64,000 nucleotides of DNA from Molanna angustata (lineage: Eukaryota > Arthropoda > Insecta > Trichoptera > Molannidae), in the NCBI GenBank assembly GCA_963576475.1, contig OY754964.1, positions 48,434,861 to 48,498,860 of the forward strand, written 5' to 3'. The first letter of the stretch is position 1. Each line of letters begins with the position of its first letter. The notes below the pieces were generated by a model. That model ran no database searches and was not told the origin of the DNA. It worked only from the letters and a program-made list of their open reading frames with translations. Below are positions 47,946 to 58,740 of this stretch, piece after piece. The position numbers were made by a program, and so were the translations under genes.

Positions 47946-48717
47946 AAGAAAAGTTTGTGTTTTTTGCTTGGTTGGTTTGATCCCATGTTTGCGCTAAGTC
48001 TCATTAATAAGCCCGTCTTTCAATATAAATTCAAACACTATTCGAACTGATTCTTCATGAGCTAGTTATAAAATATAACATTCTTTTGAACGAACAGTTA
48101 AAAATTAATAAAAGTCTTAAAAAAATATTTGTGCGGGAGAATTCTTAATTTAATTATTTGCTTTCATTTATTTTGTGGTGATAGGAGAATTATATTTCCA
48201 GCCGAATATGAAGTTATAATGAAATAAAGAAAGGCGAATCCGAAAAACATAAAATGCCAATTGATAGAAATACCACCGAAAACAATTCAATATCAATAAA
48301 TGATGTATTTATTAAGAAGAAACGGAAGCCAAAATACACAATTTCACATAACAAAAGAACATTTGATCTGGGGAAGAATGGAAATAGGGAGAGTGGTGAA
48401 GTATTGTTATGTCAGTAATGTAAGATCGGGTTGTGTTTCCGACGTTTACAAAATAAAAGCATATTTTTATAAGATACTCATAAAAATACTCGCATTGTTT
48501 TTTTTGTTGTTGTATAAATACATACGTAATTACTTACTCATTTATTGTTCAAACAAACAATTAAACGAAGCCTTCAAACTACTATTGGTAATTAATTCGT
48601 ACCCATGTGATCTTACATTGAAATTTTAGTAATTAAACACCACTCATTTTGCTAGTGATTGTCTAAATAAAAGAAAAAGAGTTTTAATAATTCTTAAATA
48701 TTATAGCTGTGACAACA
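47946..48717. other. AT-rich stretch, nothing recognised
   Basis: A 109-codon ORF (48300-48629) has no known features. Confidence 0.4.
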
Positions 48718-49225
48718 TCAGGGGCGAGACTAGACTCTACGGACTAGGCAAACCCTGGAAGAAAATTGGGAAATGTCGACAATTTAATGTTTTTTTAGCT
48801 TCGTTGTTTATTTCAGTGGTCATGAAAAATATTTTTAAAATCACATTCCAAAATAATATTTATATTTGTGGCCCTGTATCGTATCTACAAACGGTTTAAT
48901 TTTTAATCTTGTACTATGAAAAAAATAATTAATAACAAAACAATTTTTTTTATTAATATAAAAATGAATATGTCCTTGTTAAACAAGTACATATACATCT
49001 TCCTACGTTCTCTAAAATAAGCACATAAATGCTTGTGCTATAGGTGAATGAAATCGGTCGAGGCAGGGTTCGAACTCGCGACCACTGGATTACTAGCCCA
49101 GCGCGCTAACCGCTCTGCCATCGACCCATCTGTTTGATGACCCATATTATTTCTTGAATTTCTTAAGATAATATTCATAGGCAAGCCAAGACTTTCGGCT
49201 TCTATAAGCAATTCCGCTACTGGAC
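48718..49225 (+). repeat. Dispersed repeat C, copy 2, carrying a SINE-1
   Basis: Same ends as 25425-25735. Relative to that copy it has a SINE-1 in reverse orientation inserted in its right third and lacks the extra hairpin. Confidence 0.75.
48965..49131 (-). mobile_element. SINE-1 (tRNA-Thr-like head), copy 5
   Basis: Near-consensus: the reverse complement starts agatgggtcgatggcagagc and contains ggttagcgcgctgggctagt, the B box gagttcgaaccct, and the tail aacaaggacatattca. Confidence 0.9.
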
Positions 49226-49257
49226 ACCATAGTGTCAATAAGAGAGATTATTATTAA

Positions 49258-51219
49258 ATGGTGGGACAGCGGCCAGCGTGCCTTTTTTTACAATATGATA
49301 TTCCATCTTTACTACTAATTGAACCATGTTGAAAAAATAACTAGATAGTTTGGATATTATTGAATAAAAATATTTCTTACTTTCAAATACCTAATGTTCT
49401 TTTCTCGAATTTTGACTTTTATCTTATATTTCTAATAAATTATAAGGCGTCATAGAATAATTATAGTATAGAATACTCTTTAGCCTGCAGTAAACGCGAC
49501 TGCTTTATGTTGACTAATTTGGTCAACATTTTGCTACGATTATTCAGTAATCATTTGGCCGTCTGCGTGATACGTTCTCCAAATAATAGTGATTTTTTTA
49601 ACTGCTTGCAAAATTATTTACGCAGTCATAACGAGTAGTACCTACTATACGAACAATGTCTACCAGCAGAGTCATACCATATTATATTAACACGAGCCGG
49701 CCAATAAAACGGCTTCACTTTTTCAGCGAGGTATTGTATGGGAATGAGTAATCTATAGTTTTATTATTATTCTATGTAAGGCGTATAGCAATATTTATTA
49801 TTTTAAATTAAAAAACACAAAAATTTCTGGAAAAATATGTTATGACATTTGCATTAATGCTTCAGGTATAGTAAAAAAAACTGAAAAACATTTATTTTCC
49901 ATTCAGCGCAATTGCACAATTAATGTTCTTTTGGGTTTCTTTACTATACCTGAAGCATAATGCAAATGTCTCAGACATTTTCTCAGATATTTTTGATTTT
50001 TTATAATAAAAAAAGGAATTGCTCCACACTTTATAGAAATATAAAAAAAAATATCAAAAATCGGGAAAAACTTATTATTTTTCTACAAGAATATTAACAC
50101 TAGTTGATCCAACTGTCGATAGCGATAGTATGTATAGGTGAAGAATTAATACCGAACTATAAACCCATAAATACAAATTATTCAATATTTTAAGATATTT
50201 GGTTTTCTATACAACACATGTACCTAGGTATGTATGTCAAGATAGGATAGTATGGAGGTCAGTCTTTTGATCCTACCCAGAATATGAAAACAGCATGATG
50301 GTATGTATGTTTGTTTGGAAATATGTATCAAACTATTAAGTCTTCTTAGATATTGTGTGTAGGCAACTGCCATACAAAATGGAAGAAGCAATGTCGTCAC
50401 TAAATTCAATTTTTATAAAAATTGTTAAAAAATAATTGAGATGTGCTAATACAAAGTGAATATTTTTTATATTAAATTAAATTATCTAGTTAGGGTGTTT
50501 CGGCTTTTTTCGATATTTTCAAAAAAATTGGAAATATAGACAGTTAAACTCATAAATTTATCATAAAAAAAAATATTTTTCTTAAAGAAAAATGTTTGAG
50601 AAACCCTGGAATTTTTTTGAAAAAACCAATTTGAGATTTTGTATTTGTCTATATTTTACCAATTTTCAGCATTCTAGCTTTTATGGTTTCTGTGATATAT
50701 GGAAAAATAAACCAAAATTTCAAAAGTTGATAACCCCTGACTGAAATAAAAATTCACAATAATTTTTTTGTAAGCCTATAACTGTTTATATATTCTGAAA
50801 ATTTGGGCTCTGTAAATTGAGCGGATCAAAAGTTATAAGGGGACAGACGCACAGACACAGACACACACAGACACACAAAACTCACATTAAATGTTGTACT
50901 CCGAATTCTGAGTAAATCCATGTACGGGAGCATATTTGCTGCGAGACCTCTAGTTGGTGTTATTAGCATGCAAAAAGTCCACTACGCCATACAGAATGTT
51001 CCTTCGTACACGCATCTTGGCTTAATAATGTCGATTCATTCAGAGAATTGAATTCTCATGAACGAATCGACAGTTGGATACCATATTTTTAAAATTATGA
51101 AATATTTTCCTTCTTTAATATCCACTCTAAGATATTTTTTCAAAACTATTCAATTAGTAGCTATGAAGATCAAATTGAAAAATAGATACGCCGACAGCAG
51201 CCGGCCACTTCAGTGCAAC
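49258..51219. mobile_element. Palindromic TTAA-flanked MITE, copy 3, interrupted by HINE copy 4
   Basis: The left half is 49258-50099 and the right half 51079-51219. They match copies 1 and 2 (gaaaaataactagatagttt, the central gcattaatgcttcagg and its mirror, caaattgaaaaatagatacg). TTAA is at 49254-49257 and probably 51220-51223. This is the most diverged copy. Confidence 0.7.
50100..51078 (-). mobile_element. HINE/Helentron-like element, copy 4, nested in a MITE
   Basis: The 3' ctag end is at the left and the tccaactgtcgattcgttca 5' end at the right. The 3' hairpin is deleted (about 15 bp missing between gatc and aactag). A (CA)n tract lies at 50850-50878. Host bases are A and T. Confidence 0.8.
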
Positions 51220-51508
51220 TTAAGTTTCTAAACAAATAAATCTATATACAAATGTTGAATAAACTTGTTCGATAAATAGTTTCATTTTTAACAACAAGAA
51301 ATGTTATAAATAATGCCTTCCAAAGTTTCATCACATGATTTTAGTTTGTTGCGTACCACAAAGTAAATAATCTTCTGTTTTTTAACAAAAAATATATCAT
51401 ACTCTGTACTTATTTATATGTGTTTGTGTGTGTTCAAATCTGACCCATTTCAGAAGAAAAATGAATTGCCACTATGATTGGTGACCAATAGTTGGAATGC
51501 TTTGTCCT

Positions 51509-51904
51509 GGGGCCTTATTCCCGTTCACGTGTAATATTTTGCGATAAGTTCCACTAATCTTTACGCATCACAGAATGTAATGTGAAAGTTACGTATCAGA
51601 AGCTGTCATTCATAACTATAATCTGTGAAACGAATGAATGTGTGTACGCGTCGCATTATGTCTTTACACAAAACTTAACACCATCTCGATATGCCACATA
51701 AACATTGCGACAAAATTCACCTGTCGAATTTCATACGTATTTCGCTCCAATCAGAATACCGCGTTAGGAACGGCGAACGGAGGTTTTCTCGACATAATGC
51801 GCGGAATTTTACGCGGGCTAGTAGAATAACGATCTGCTATAAGAAACACATGTAACGTAAAAACCTGTGTATATTGCCGCGATAAAAGAACCGGAATAGG
51901 CCCG
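51509..51904. mobile_element. TIR DNA element, about 0.4 kb
   Basis: The left end is ggggccttattcccgttc. The right end, reverse-complemented, is cgggcctattccggttc. The interior is GC-richer than its surroundings (acgcgtcgcattatg, tgcgcggaattttacgcg). Similar GGGCC ends occur in several cut-and-paste superfamilies, so the type is open. Confidence 0.6.
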
Positions 51905-53295
51905 CTGGTTTTGTGATTTTGGAAAACTGAATAGGTCAGCGTTCGTTTCGCCTCCATTATTAAAAATCTTTCGTTGATTTATTTCTTCGTCAATGGGTAT
52001 TCGCCTAGACGTTTCTAGGACACAGCAATGTCCATCATTATGAACATAAAGAAAAGCGACAGAGGTTTTATTTTTTTAAGCTTGATTCATTCCAAATTAA
52101 AGAAAATCAACAAAAAATTGCTTAAACATAATAACATTGAATGACCAGATTTATATGAATGTCAATTCTGGACAAAAAAAATCAGTTTGATAAACAGGAC
52201 AGTAAAATAAAAAAAATACAAATAAAATGGAAAAATTGTATATAAACATAATATTTTTTTTCTAAACACTGGTAACATCAGAGTAGAGATTTTTCAAGCA
52301 TTTTTTAATTCGACTTGAACCTCCAACTTTGAGACTGTATATACAGGCTTAGCCTTAGTGGAATCCTTATATATATTTTAAAATATTTAAGTTATATTTA
52401 TATGCTATGTACCTAAATATGTAAAGATTTGAAATAAAATTAAATAAAATAAAATATAATTATTTTTGAATCCCTTTTTTGTGTATTGAATGCTATGACT
52501 AAAATAATGTACACGCAATCTCGATATACTTGAAAAATCCCAAAATCTTAGATTATATATGATACAGATACCTAGTCAGCGCAATGAATGTATGCCAACT
52601 AAAACTACGCTGAAACAGACGAATTTCTAGTATACGTACACCTACCGATACGCACACCTACATAATACGTAGACCAACCGATCTACCGCCTCACACACAC
52701 ATGTAAAAAAAACTTGGCATACATTTGAATTCGAAATTTGTACTACACGCGGCTTCTGTACATTATAATTCTATGCCCAAAATATATATTATTTTAACTG
52801 ACCACAGTATAAAAAAAAACCTCTGTGTTCTTTGATTTTCATACGTGAAAATTTCAAAAACACGTTCCAAAGATGTTAATTGTTATATTATAAGATATGG
52901 TGCATGAGTCGATGCATGGACATAAAAAGAGCAGAAGGTATAAAATATATTTATGTCGATATATTATTCAAACTTTGACATTAAATTTTCTCTGAATATC
53001 TCTATAAGGATACACTAGATAAGTATGAACCCACATACACTATACAGAGATATAATGAGAAAATACGCTGCCTACTAGGCAAGGAAAATATTAATTCAGA
53101 GCATATACTGGAAGAAAATATGATTCTCTTAATTATAATATGGTTTCACCAGTTACTCCGAGAGCACGTACTTGTGTAATTTCATATAAGAATTACTTCC
53201 ACCAAGAATCCCATATTCAGTTAATAATTTTTGATTTCAGATTTGCTTTTGTACAACCATATTAAGTAGTACCTACTACAGTATAATTGAAGTAC
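51905..53295. other. 1.4-kb stretch, one possible MITE
   Basis: A perfect 12-bp inverted pair, aatgtatgccaa (about 52585) and ttggcatacatt (about 52713), encloses about 140 bp with (cacac) motifs; it may be a small MITE. Nothing else is supported. Confidence 0.35.
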
Positions 53296-53300
53296 ATATA

Positions 53301-53416
53301 GGGCCTTACTTACTATTTGTAATTTAGGTTTAAGCTGATACTTACCCAGTTTTTTGTATGGCCAAAACTGACTTAGCATTGGATTAAACTCGTATTATAA
53401 ATAGTAAGTAAGGCCC
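53301..53416. mobile_element. 116-bp MITE with 23-bp TIRs
   Basis: The left arm gggccttacttactatttgtaat (53301-53323; a 20-base limit prevents repeating the full mirror) pairs with 53394-53416 with one mismatch. Flanks are atata on both sides. Confidence 0.8.
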
Positions 53417-53512
53417 ATATAGTTTATTTATCCAATTTATTTATGTAAACACAATTACATATTTTAAATAATAAATTAATTATCTTCGTCCAGTTATTTA
53501 CAACTTTATTTA

Positions 53513-53740
53513 TTTACTAATAAATAGTTTAGAGATCTCATCTGAGGAAGAAAACGGTATCTAGGTCTTGAAACTTTCTATATTTCTTTATTAGTTTATT
53601 TATTTACTTGTTTAGGGATCTCATCTGAGGAAGAAAACGGTATCTAGTTCTTGAAACATTCTATATTTCTTTACTAGTTTATTTATTAACTAGTTTCGAG
53701 ATTTCATCTGAGGAAATGGATGATAGTTCTTGAAACTCAT
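53513..53740 (+). repeat. 83-bp tandem repeat, about 2.8 copies
   Basis: Units begin near 53531, 53614 and 53697. Each has catctgaggaa and, after a spacer, cttgaaac. The third unit is shortened. Confidence 0.85.
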
Positions 53741-53881
53741 AGTGCCGAAGAAAACGAAAAAGTGGAAATAAACAATGATGATTTTTATTTTTATTTTTTT
53801 AATGAATTTTCACAAAGTACCTCTACCTTTAAACAATTGCATTTTTTTAACAACATCGTTTTTGTAAAATTGTCGATCGCC

Positions 53882-53942
53882 ATGTTGGTAAGTCGTTTGA
53901 CTCCTGTGAAAACGTTCCGTGTTCGATTCCAAGCGAAGATTT
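53882..53942 (+). repeat. Possible tRNA-like fragment
   Basis: atgttggtaagtcgtttgac (A-box-like) and gtgttcgattcc (B-box-like) are spaced as in a tRNA-derived SINE head. There is only one copy, and no stem structure is secure. Confidence 0.25.
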
Positions 53943-54267
53943 TTATTTATTTCTTGCTTCTCTTGCCTGAAAACACATGTTAATAGAAAGAAAATACCTC
54001 ACAGTAATAAACTCGCCGATTGCACAGGGTGTCTTACATACTTTTCATATCCGGAACACCATCATATTCGTAGCCCCCAATATTAGGCTCCCCGAAATCC
54101 CCTAGTGTTTGCTACCACTGTGTCTTGGCGCGCGCATGTCGCTTTTATCATGGGACATGACATTAGGTGCACGTTGTTCTACCTGGCGCCACACTCGTAG
54201 CATAGAACACACTAACTCGTAGGTGTCTTATACTCTCTGTAAAGTGGGTGATCGACGTACGAGCCTA

Positions 54268-54400
54268 TACCGCGGTTTTATGAGTTGACGAGCCACAAGC
54301 CAGGCTCGTCAACTTACAAAACCGCGGTATTGCAATGATACACCGGCGAGCTTTACCGACGAGCCATAAGACCGCGGTTTTACTCGCTCGTCGATCAGGA
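54268..54400. repeat. CCGCGG hairpin cluster
   Basis: 27-bp arms at 54268-54294 and 54303-54329 (taccgcggtttt...gttgacgagcc and its mirror, 25/27 paired, 8-nt loop). A third half-copy gacgagccataagaccgcgg lies at 54358-54377, followed by the 14-bp palindrome ggaccttaaggtcc. CCGCGG occurs three times in about 110 bp of AT-rich DNA. Confidence 0.85.
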
Positions 54401-54592
54401 CCTTAAGGTCCCAGTAATATAAGGAGATACCCGTTCTAAGCCTATACCCGTTCAGTAGATACAATAATGGATATATGTAGCAAATGTTATAAAACAACAT
54501 TAAGATACAGAAAAAAATACAACAGCATGAAGCTGATCAATTATTTATTTATTTATCGTATGACATAGTGAATTTACAATACATTAATAACA

Positions 54593-54742
54593 GATGGGTC
54601 GATGGCAGAGCGGTTAGCGCGCTGGGTTAGTAATCCAGTGGTCGCAAGTTCGAATCCTGCCTCGACTGATTTCGTTCACCTATAGGACAAGCATTTATGC
54701 TTAGTTTAGGGAACGTAGGAAGATGTATATCTTTTTTTTTTT
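54593..54742 (+). mobile_element. SINE-1 (tRNA-Thr-like head), copy 6
   Basis: gatgggtcgatggcagagcg, the loop ttagtaa (anticodon AGT), the B box aagttcgaatcct and the body ttatgcttagtttagggaac, ending in a T-run. Confidence 0.9.
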
Positions 54743-55316
54743 ATAATCGTACAGATTGAGACCATTTCGTTTCAACATCTGTATAAAATGAGATAAAAAC
54801 CATTCTATATTTAGCCTATTAAAACGAAATAATTTCAATTACGGGTTAGCTGTAATCCGAGTCGTTAAATCTTGAAAGTCAACAAATACCCGAGTTTGAC
54901 CTGTAATGGGTGAATATTTAGATCAGAAATCGATACATCAATGTATTCGAGATTTTCAGCCCCAATTTAATGAGTGAAAGGTCAAAGGTTGAATTAAACA
55001 AAGTTTGCGTTTTATCTTTCATTTCATGGATATAAAAAATACATCAGAAGCGAATAACTAACGAAATCATGTGCGTAGAAGAAAAAAAAGATATTTTCAT
55101 CTTAAAAGACGAACATGATAATGTTAATCGATTAAAAGTAAAACTCACGTAGAAAAAACCTTCGACAGTTATACTACTTAAATAAATATATTTTACCTGT
55201 GTACAATAATGCATATGGCATGAGAACACATGGGAATATCTCCTGCCAAAAATACTAAATGATATGAATGGTGAGCTCTTGCATATATTTTTTTTTTTTT
55301 AATTTTTTTTTTTAAA

Positions 55317-55482
55317 TGAATATGTCCTTGTTAAACAAGTACATATACATCTTCCTACGTTCCCTGAAATAAGCAAATTAATGCTTGTGCTTACGTGAAC
55401 GAAATCGGTCGAGGCAGGATTCGAACTCGCAACCACTGGATTACTAGCCCAGCGCGCTAACCGCTCTGCCACCGACCCATCT
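55317..55482 (-). mobile_element. SINE-1 (tRNA-Thr-like head), copy 7
   Basis: The reverse complement starts agatgggtcggtggcagagc with intact A and B boxes. T-runs at 55289-55313 mark its A-rich 3' end. Confidence 0.9.
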
Positions 55483-55931
55483 AAATCATATACTACATGC
55501 CCAAAATATTTTTTGCCCATTTGAAAAGGTACATGATGAGGTCCGATAACGACAGCTTTGTGCTCTTAGAGCAAGCTCATTGAGTTGAAAAAAAAATTGT
55601 ATTCCTACGTACTTTTATAAAGTTAATACTTGTAATCGGTTTATAATTAGGTAATTTTGGATATATTTTGCAATCGTAAAGTACTTTTTTCCAAGTATTT
55701 GGTTCGCGCATACCATCGTCTCGGTTATTCATGTCTTTTTATTTTTATGTATTTCAATCACTTTCCAGTATATTCTATACTAACACAATATATTTTTTAT
55801 TTTAGCACAATATATATAACAATTTTTTATATATAACACAATAGATTTTTGGGAAATAGATAGAAAATAAACTTATAATATAATAATTTATTGTACTGCA
55901 TATATTGAAGATCAATAATATAAATAAACAG
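55483..55931. other. AT-rich spacer between two SINEs
   Basis: No supported feature. Confidence 0.45.
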
Positions 55932-56118
55932 GATGGGTGGATGGCAGAGCGGTTAGCGCGCTGGGTTAGTAATCCAGTGGTCGCGAGTTCGAATCCTGCC
56001 TCGACCGATCTCGTTCACCTATAGGACAAGCATTTATGCTTAGTTTAGGGAACGTAAGAAGATGTATATGTACTTGTTTAACAAGGACATATTCATTTTT
56101 TTTCAAAAAAAAAAAAAA
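55932..56118 (+). mobile_element. SINE-1 (tRNA-Thr-like head), copy 8
   Basis: Close to consensus through the tail (gtacttgtttaacaaggaca, tattcatttt) and an A-run at 56107-56119. Confidence 0.9.
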
Positions 56119-56855
56119 ATGTTTATATGTTTATTTATTTTTATACAGATATTTTATTTGATTGGTTTGTAGACGATAAACATTTTTCTTAATTCGATGA
56201 CAGTCCACGAGTGTGAATCTACTATTCACGTACGTTGATTATACTTTTTGCACTATGGTGCCGATATTGCTAATCTAGAGGGCTCCATGATCTAATTTTC
56301 GTGCTATGAGTTTTTTTTTGTATCTCATTGAACATTCTGTGAAGGTGCCGTTTACAGTCCTCATATGCGGAGCGGGTGGTGATAAAAAAAACTAAAATTA
56401 AATTTATTTTCTATTATTTAAAAAAAAACAATAACAAAAACGCAACTATATTTAAAAAATACATTATCAATCAGATAGTTTTTTAGTGAAGCTAAGTCTG
56501 ATTTTAAACAGATATTTTATTAACAGGTTTTCTGGAAATATTTATTCATTTTGTAAATTTATGAGCTGGTTAGCCTTCATGGTGGTATATGACGTAATTG
56601 TATCAATGAATGATTTTAATATTTTTTTCTGTTACTTTAACCGTTCATTAGTCAATATATAAATAAACAATACAGCAAATAAATAAATAAATCAACAAAT
56701 AACAAAGTAATAAATAAAAAATATTTTCCTTGGCTTACCTCTATTGTATCCTGACTGTTCCGGCAGCTCTTTCCGTTAGAACATTAAAAACTTATCAATA
56801 AAATATGTTTTTTAATTTTGTCAATGCTGACGGTGTTGAATATGTAGAATTCCAT
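56119..56855. other. AT-rich stretch, nothing recognised
   Basis: No supported gene or repeat end. Confidence 0.45.
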
Positions 56856-57181
56856 AATAATGGGTATTTTAAATCAAACAAATGATTTGGTCTACATATA
56901 TATTTTTTCCTGAACCCAGGACGACCGTTTCAGCTTATTAGGCCCTTATCAAACGGTCGTACTGTGACGGCACAGCGCCTAGCGACCGCCCTGTTAAATG
57001 GATACACACTCCTTCTATCGTCCAACCAGCGAGCATCGATCTTTATGGATAGGGGTTTTTTTACTGAACGCACAAGCGACGCAGTTGATAAGGGCCTAAT
57101 AAGCTGAAACGGTCGTCCTGGATTCAGGAAAAAATATATATGTAGATCAAATCATTTGTTTGATTTAAAATACACATTATT
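56856..57181. mobile_element. Inverted-repeat element with a 130-bp loop module
   Basis: 97-bp arms, 56856-56952 and 57085-57181, begin aataatgggtattttaaatc and end ggcccttatcaa. The loop 56953-57084 holds a module (ggtcgtactgtgacggcaca ... gaacgcacaagcgacg) that is also found alone at 58208-58338. Confidence 0.85.
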
Positions 57182-57438
57182 AATAAAATATGTATTTACT
57201 TCGCCACCAGTAACATAATATATTATGTACTAGGTTTGTCCCACCAGTGTCGTTTCTTAATTATAAAGTATCTTGTATTAGATATACATGTGTAAATTAA
57301 GATTATAAAAATACATTGTTTGTCAATCGTTAAATATATTACTCGTAACATATTATGTTGTTACCTTGGGATGGGTCGAATCTTGGGCTTATAAAGAAGA
57401 TTGTCATTCCAAAAAATCCAAAAATAAAATTTATGTAT

Positions 57439-57643
57439 TTAATAATAACATATAATAATATATTAATAATAACATGTTAATAATAACATATAATAATATA
57501 TTAATAATAACATATTAATAATAACATATAATAATATATTAATAATAACATATTAATAATAACATATAATAATATATTAATAATAACATATTAATAATAA
57601 CATATAATAATATATTAATAATAACATATTAATAATAACATAA
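57439..57643 (+). repeat. 38-bp tandem repeat, about 5.4 copies
   Basis: The unit is ttaataataacatataataa followed by tatattaataataacata. Units are almost identical. Confidence 0.95.
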
Positions 57644-58207
57644 CAAATTCATAAGAAATTTGTCCCCTCTTTTCTAAAGTATTGCCAGTTATTAATTAAC
57701 GTGTACATGTGTGATGTTAATAATATTTTATGATATTGATAATGAGCCATCGGAAAATGAAATAAGCCAAGAATATCATAAACCTTTTAACATAGCTTTG
57801 TTTACATGGATTCTCCCAGTGGAATATAAAAAAAAACAATATTCAAGATACCGAGAAAACAAACGTTCTCCTTTCAAAAGTTATGTTTTTATTTGTGTTT
57901 TCCAATGTAAAGGAAAATTATCGCGAATTAGTTTGCCCTCAGCAAAAAATCAAACAAAAATTCGAGCAAATATTTCTTTCAAATATCAGATGATATTTGT
58001 TTTTAGACGACTTTACAATCAATTAGTGAATTTTTCAAAAGTAACTCGAAATGAAGTTCCAAAATTCTTAAGTTGACCTCTGACCTCTGAATCACTATAA
58101 AACGAGAACACACAGATATTAGTGTTAATTTAGTAAATCTTTATCATTTATAGTTTAAATGTAAAAAAATATTTAATGTTTTAAGAATATCATTGCATTA
58201 ATGGCAA
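57644..58207. other. AT-rich stretch with a 121-codon ORF of unknown status
   Basis: 57711-58076 (+) is open but has no recognisable motif. Given the window size and composition, an ORF of this length is expected by chance about once or twice. Confidence 0.35.
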
Positions 58208-58338
58208 AACGGTCGTACTGTGACAGCACAGCGCCTAGCGACCGCCCTGTCAAATGGATACACACTCCTTCTAGCGTCCAACCAGCGAGCATCGATCTTT
58301 ATGGATAGGGGTTTTTTTTACTGAACGCACAAGCGACG
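58208..58338 (+). repeat. 130-bp module, solo copy
   Basis: Differs from 56953-57084 at only about four or five positions (for example gacagcac for gacggcac, ctagcg for ctatcg). It has no inverted arms. Confidence 0.9.
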
Positions 58339-58544
58339 AACTTCAGTACTAATCATTCCTCTTTCTTGTTAATTTCGTATGCTTATCATTTAGTGAATTT
58401 GTATTGTATGTTTAAAAAGTTGTCACAAAAATATAGAGTTTAATATCGTGTGCAATATTTTATTTCCTTGTACTCTATATTTTTACGATATTATTTGAAT
58501 ATTAATCGTTATTTTCAATAATTGAATCTTTTTAAATAGGTTTA

Positions 58545-58740
58545 CATACTGTGGAACGATCTTCCGAATTCTGTGTTTCCACCTTCCTACAACCCGAGTC
58601 TTTTTAAAATCTGAATTAATAAACTCTTTTCTAAATTGCAAACCCCTCCCAACGCTACGTAGTGCGCTTCTTCGGAAGAGTAAAATGGACCCAAATCCTA
58701 ATAGCTGGCGTCCCCTACGTGGACATGTTAAAAAAAAATC
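58545..58740 (+). pseudogene. Non-LTR family D (Daphne-like) 3' end
   Basis: tggaacgatcttccgaattc encodes WNDLPNSVFPPSYNPSLFKI, as in the 46.9-kb copy. The 3' UTR cgctacgtagtgcgcttctt and cctacgtggacatgtt and an A-run end the copy. Confidence 0.85.

Noticed and set aside
57711..58076. 121-codon ORF as a small gene
   Set aside because: No recognisable motif, AT-driven composition, no splice or promoter context; a length near the chance maximum for this window.
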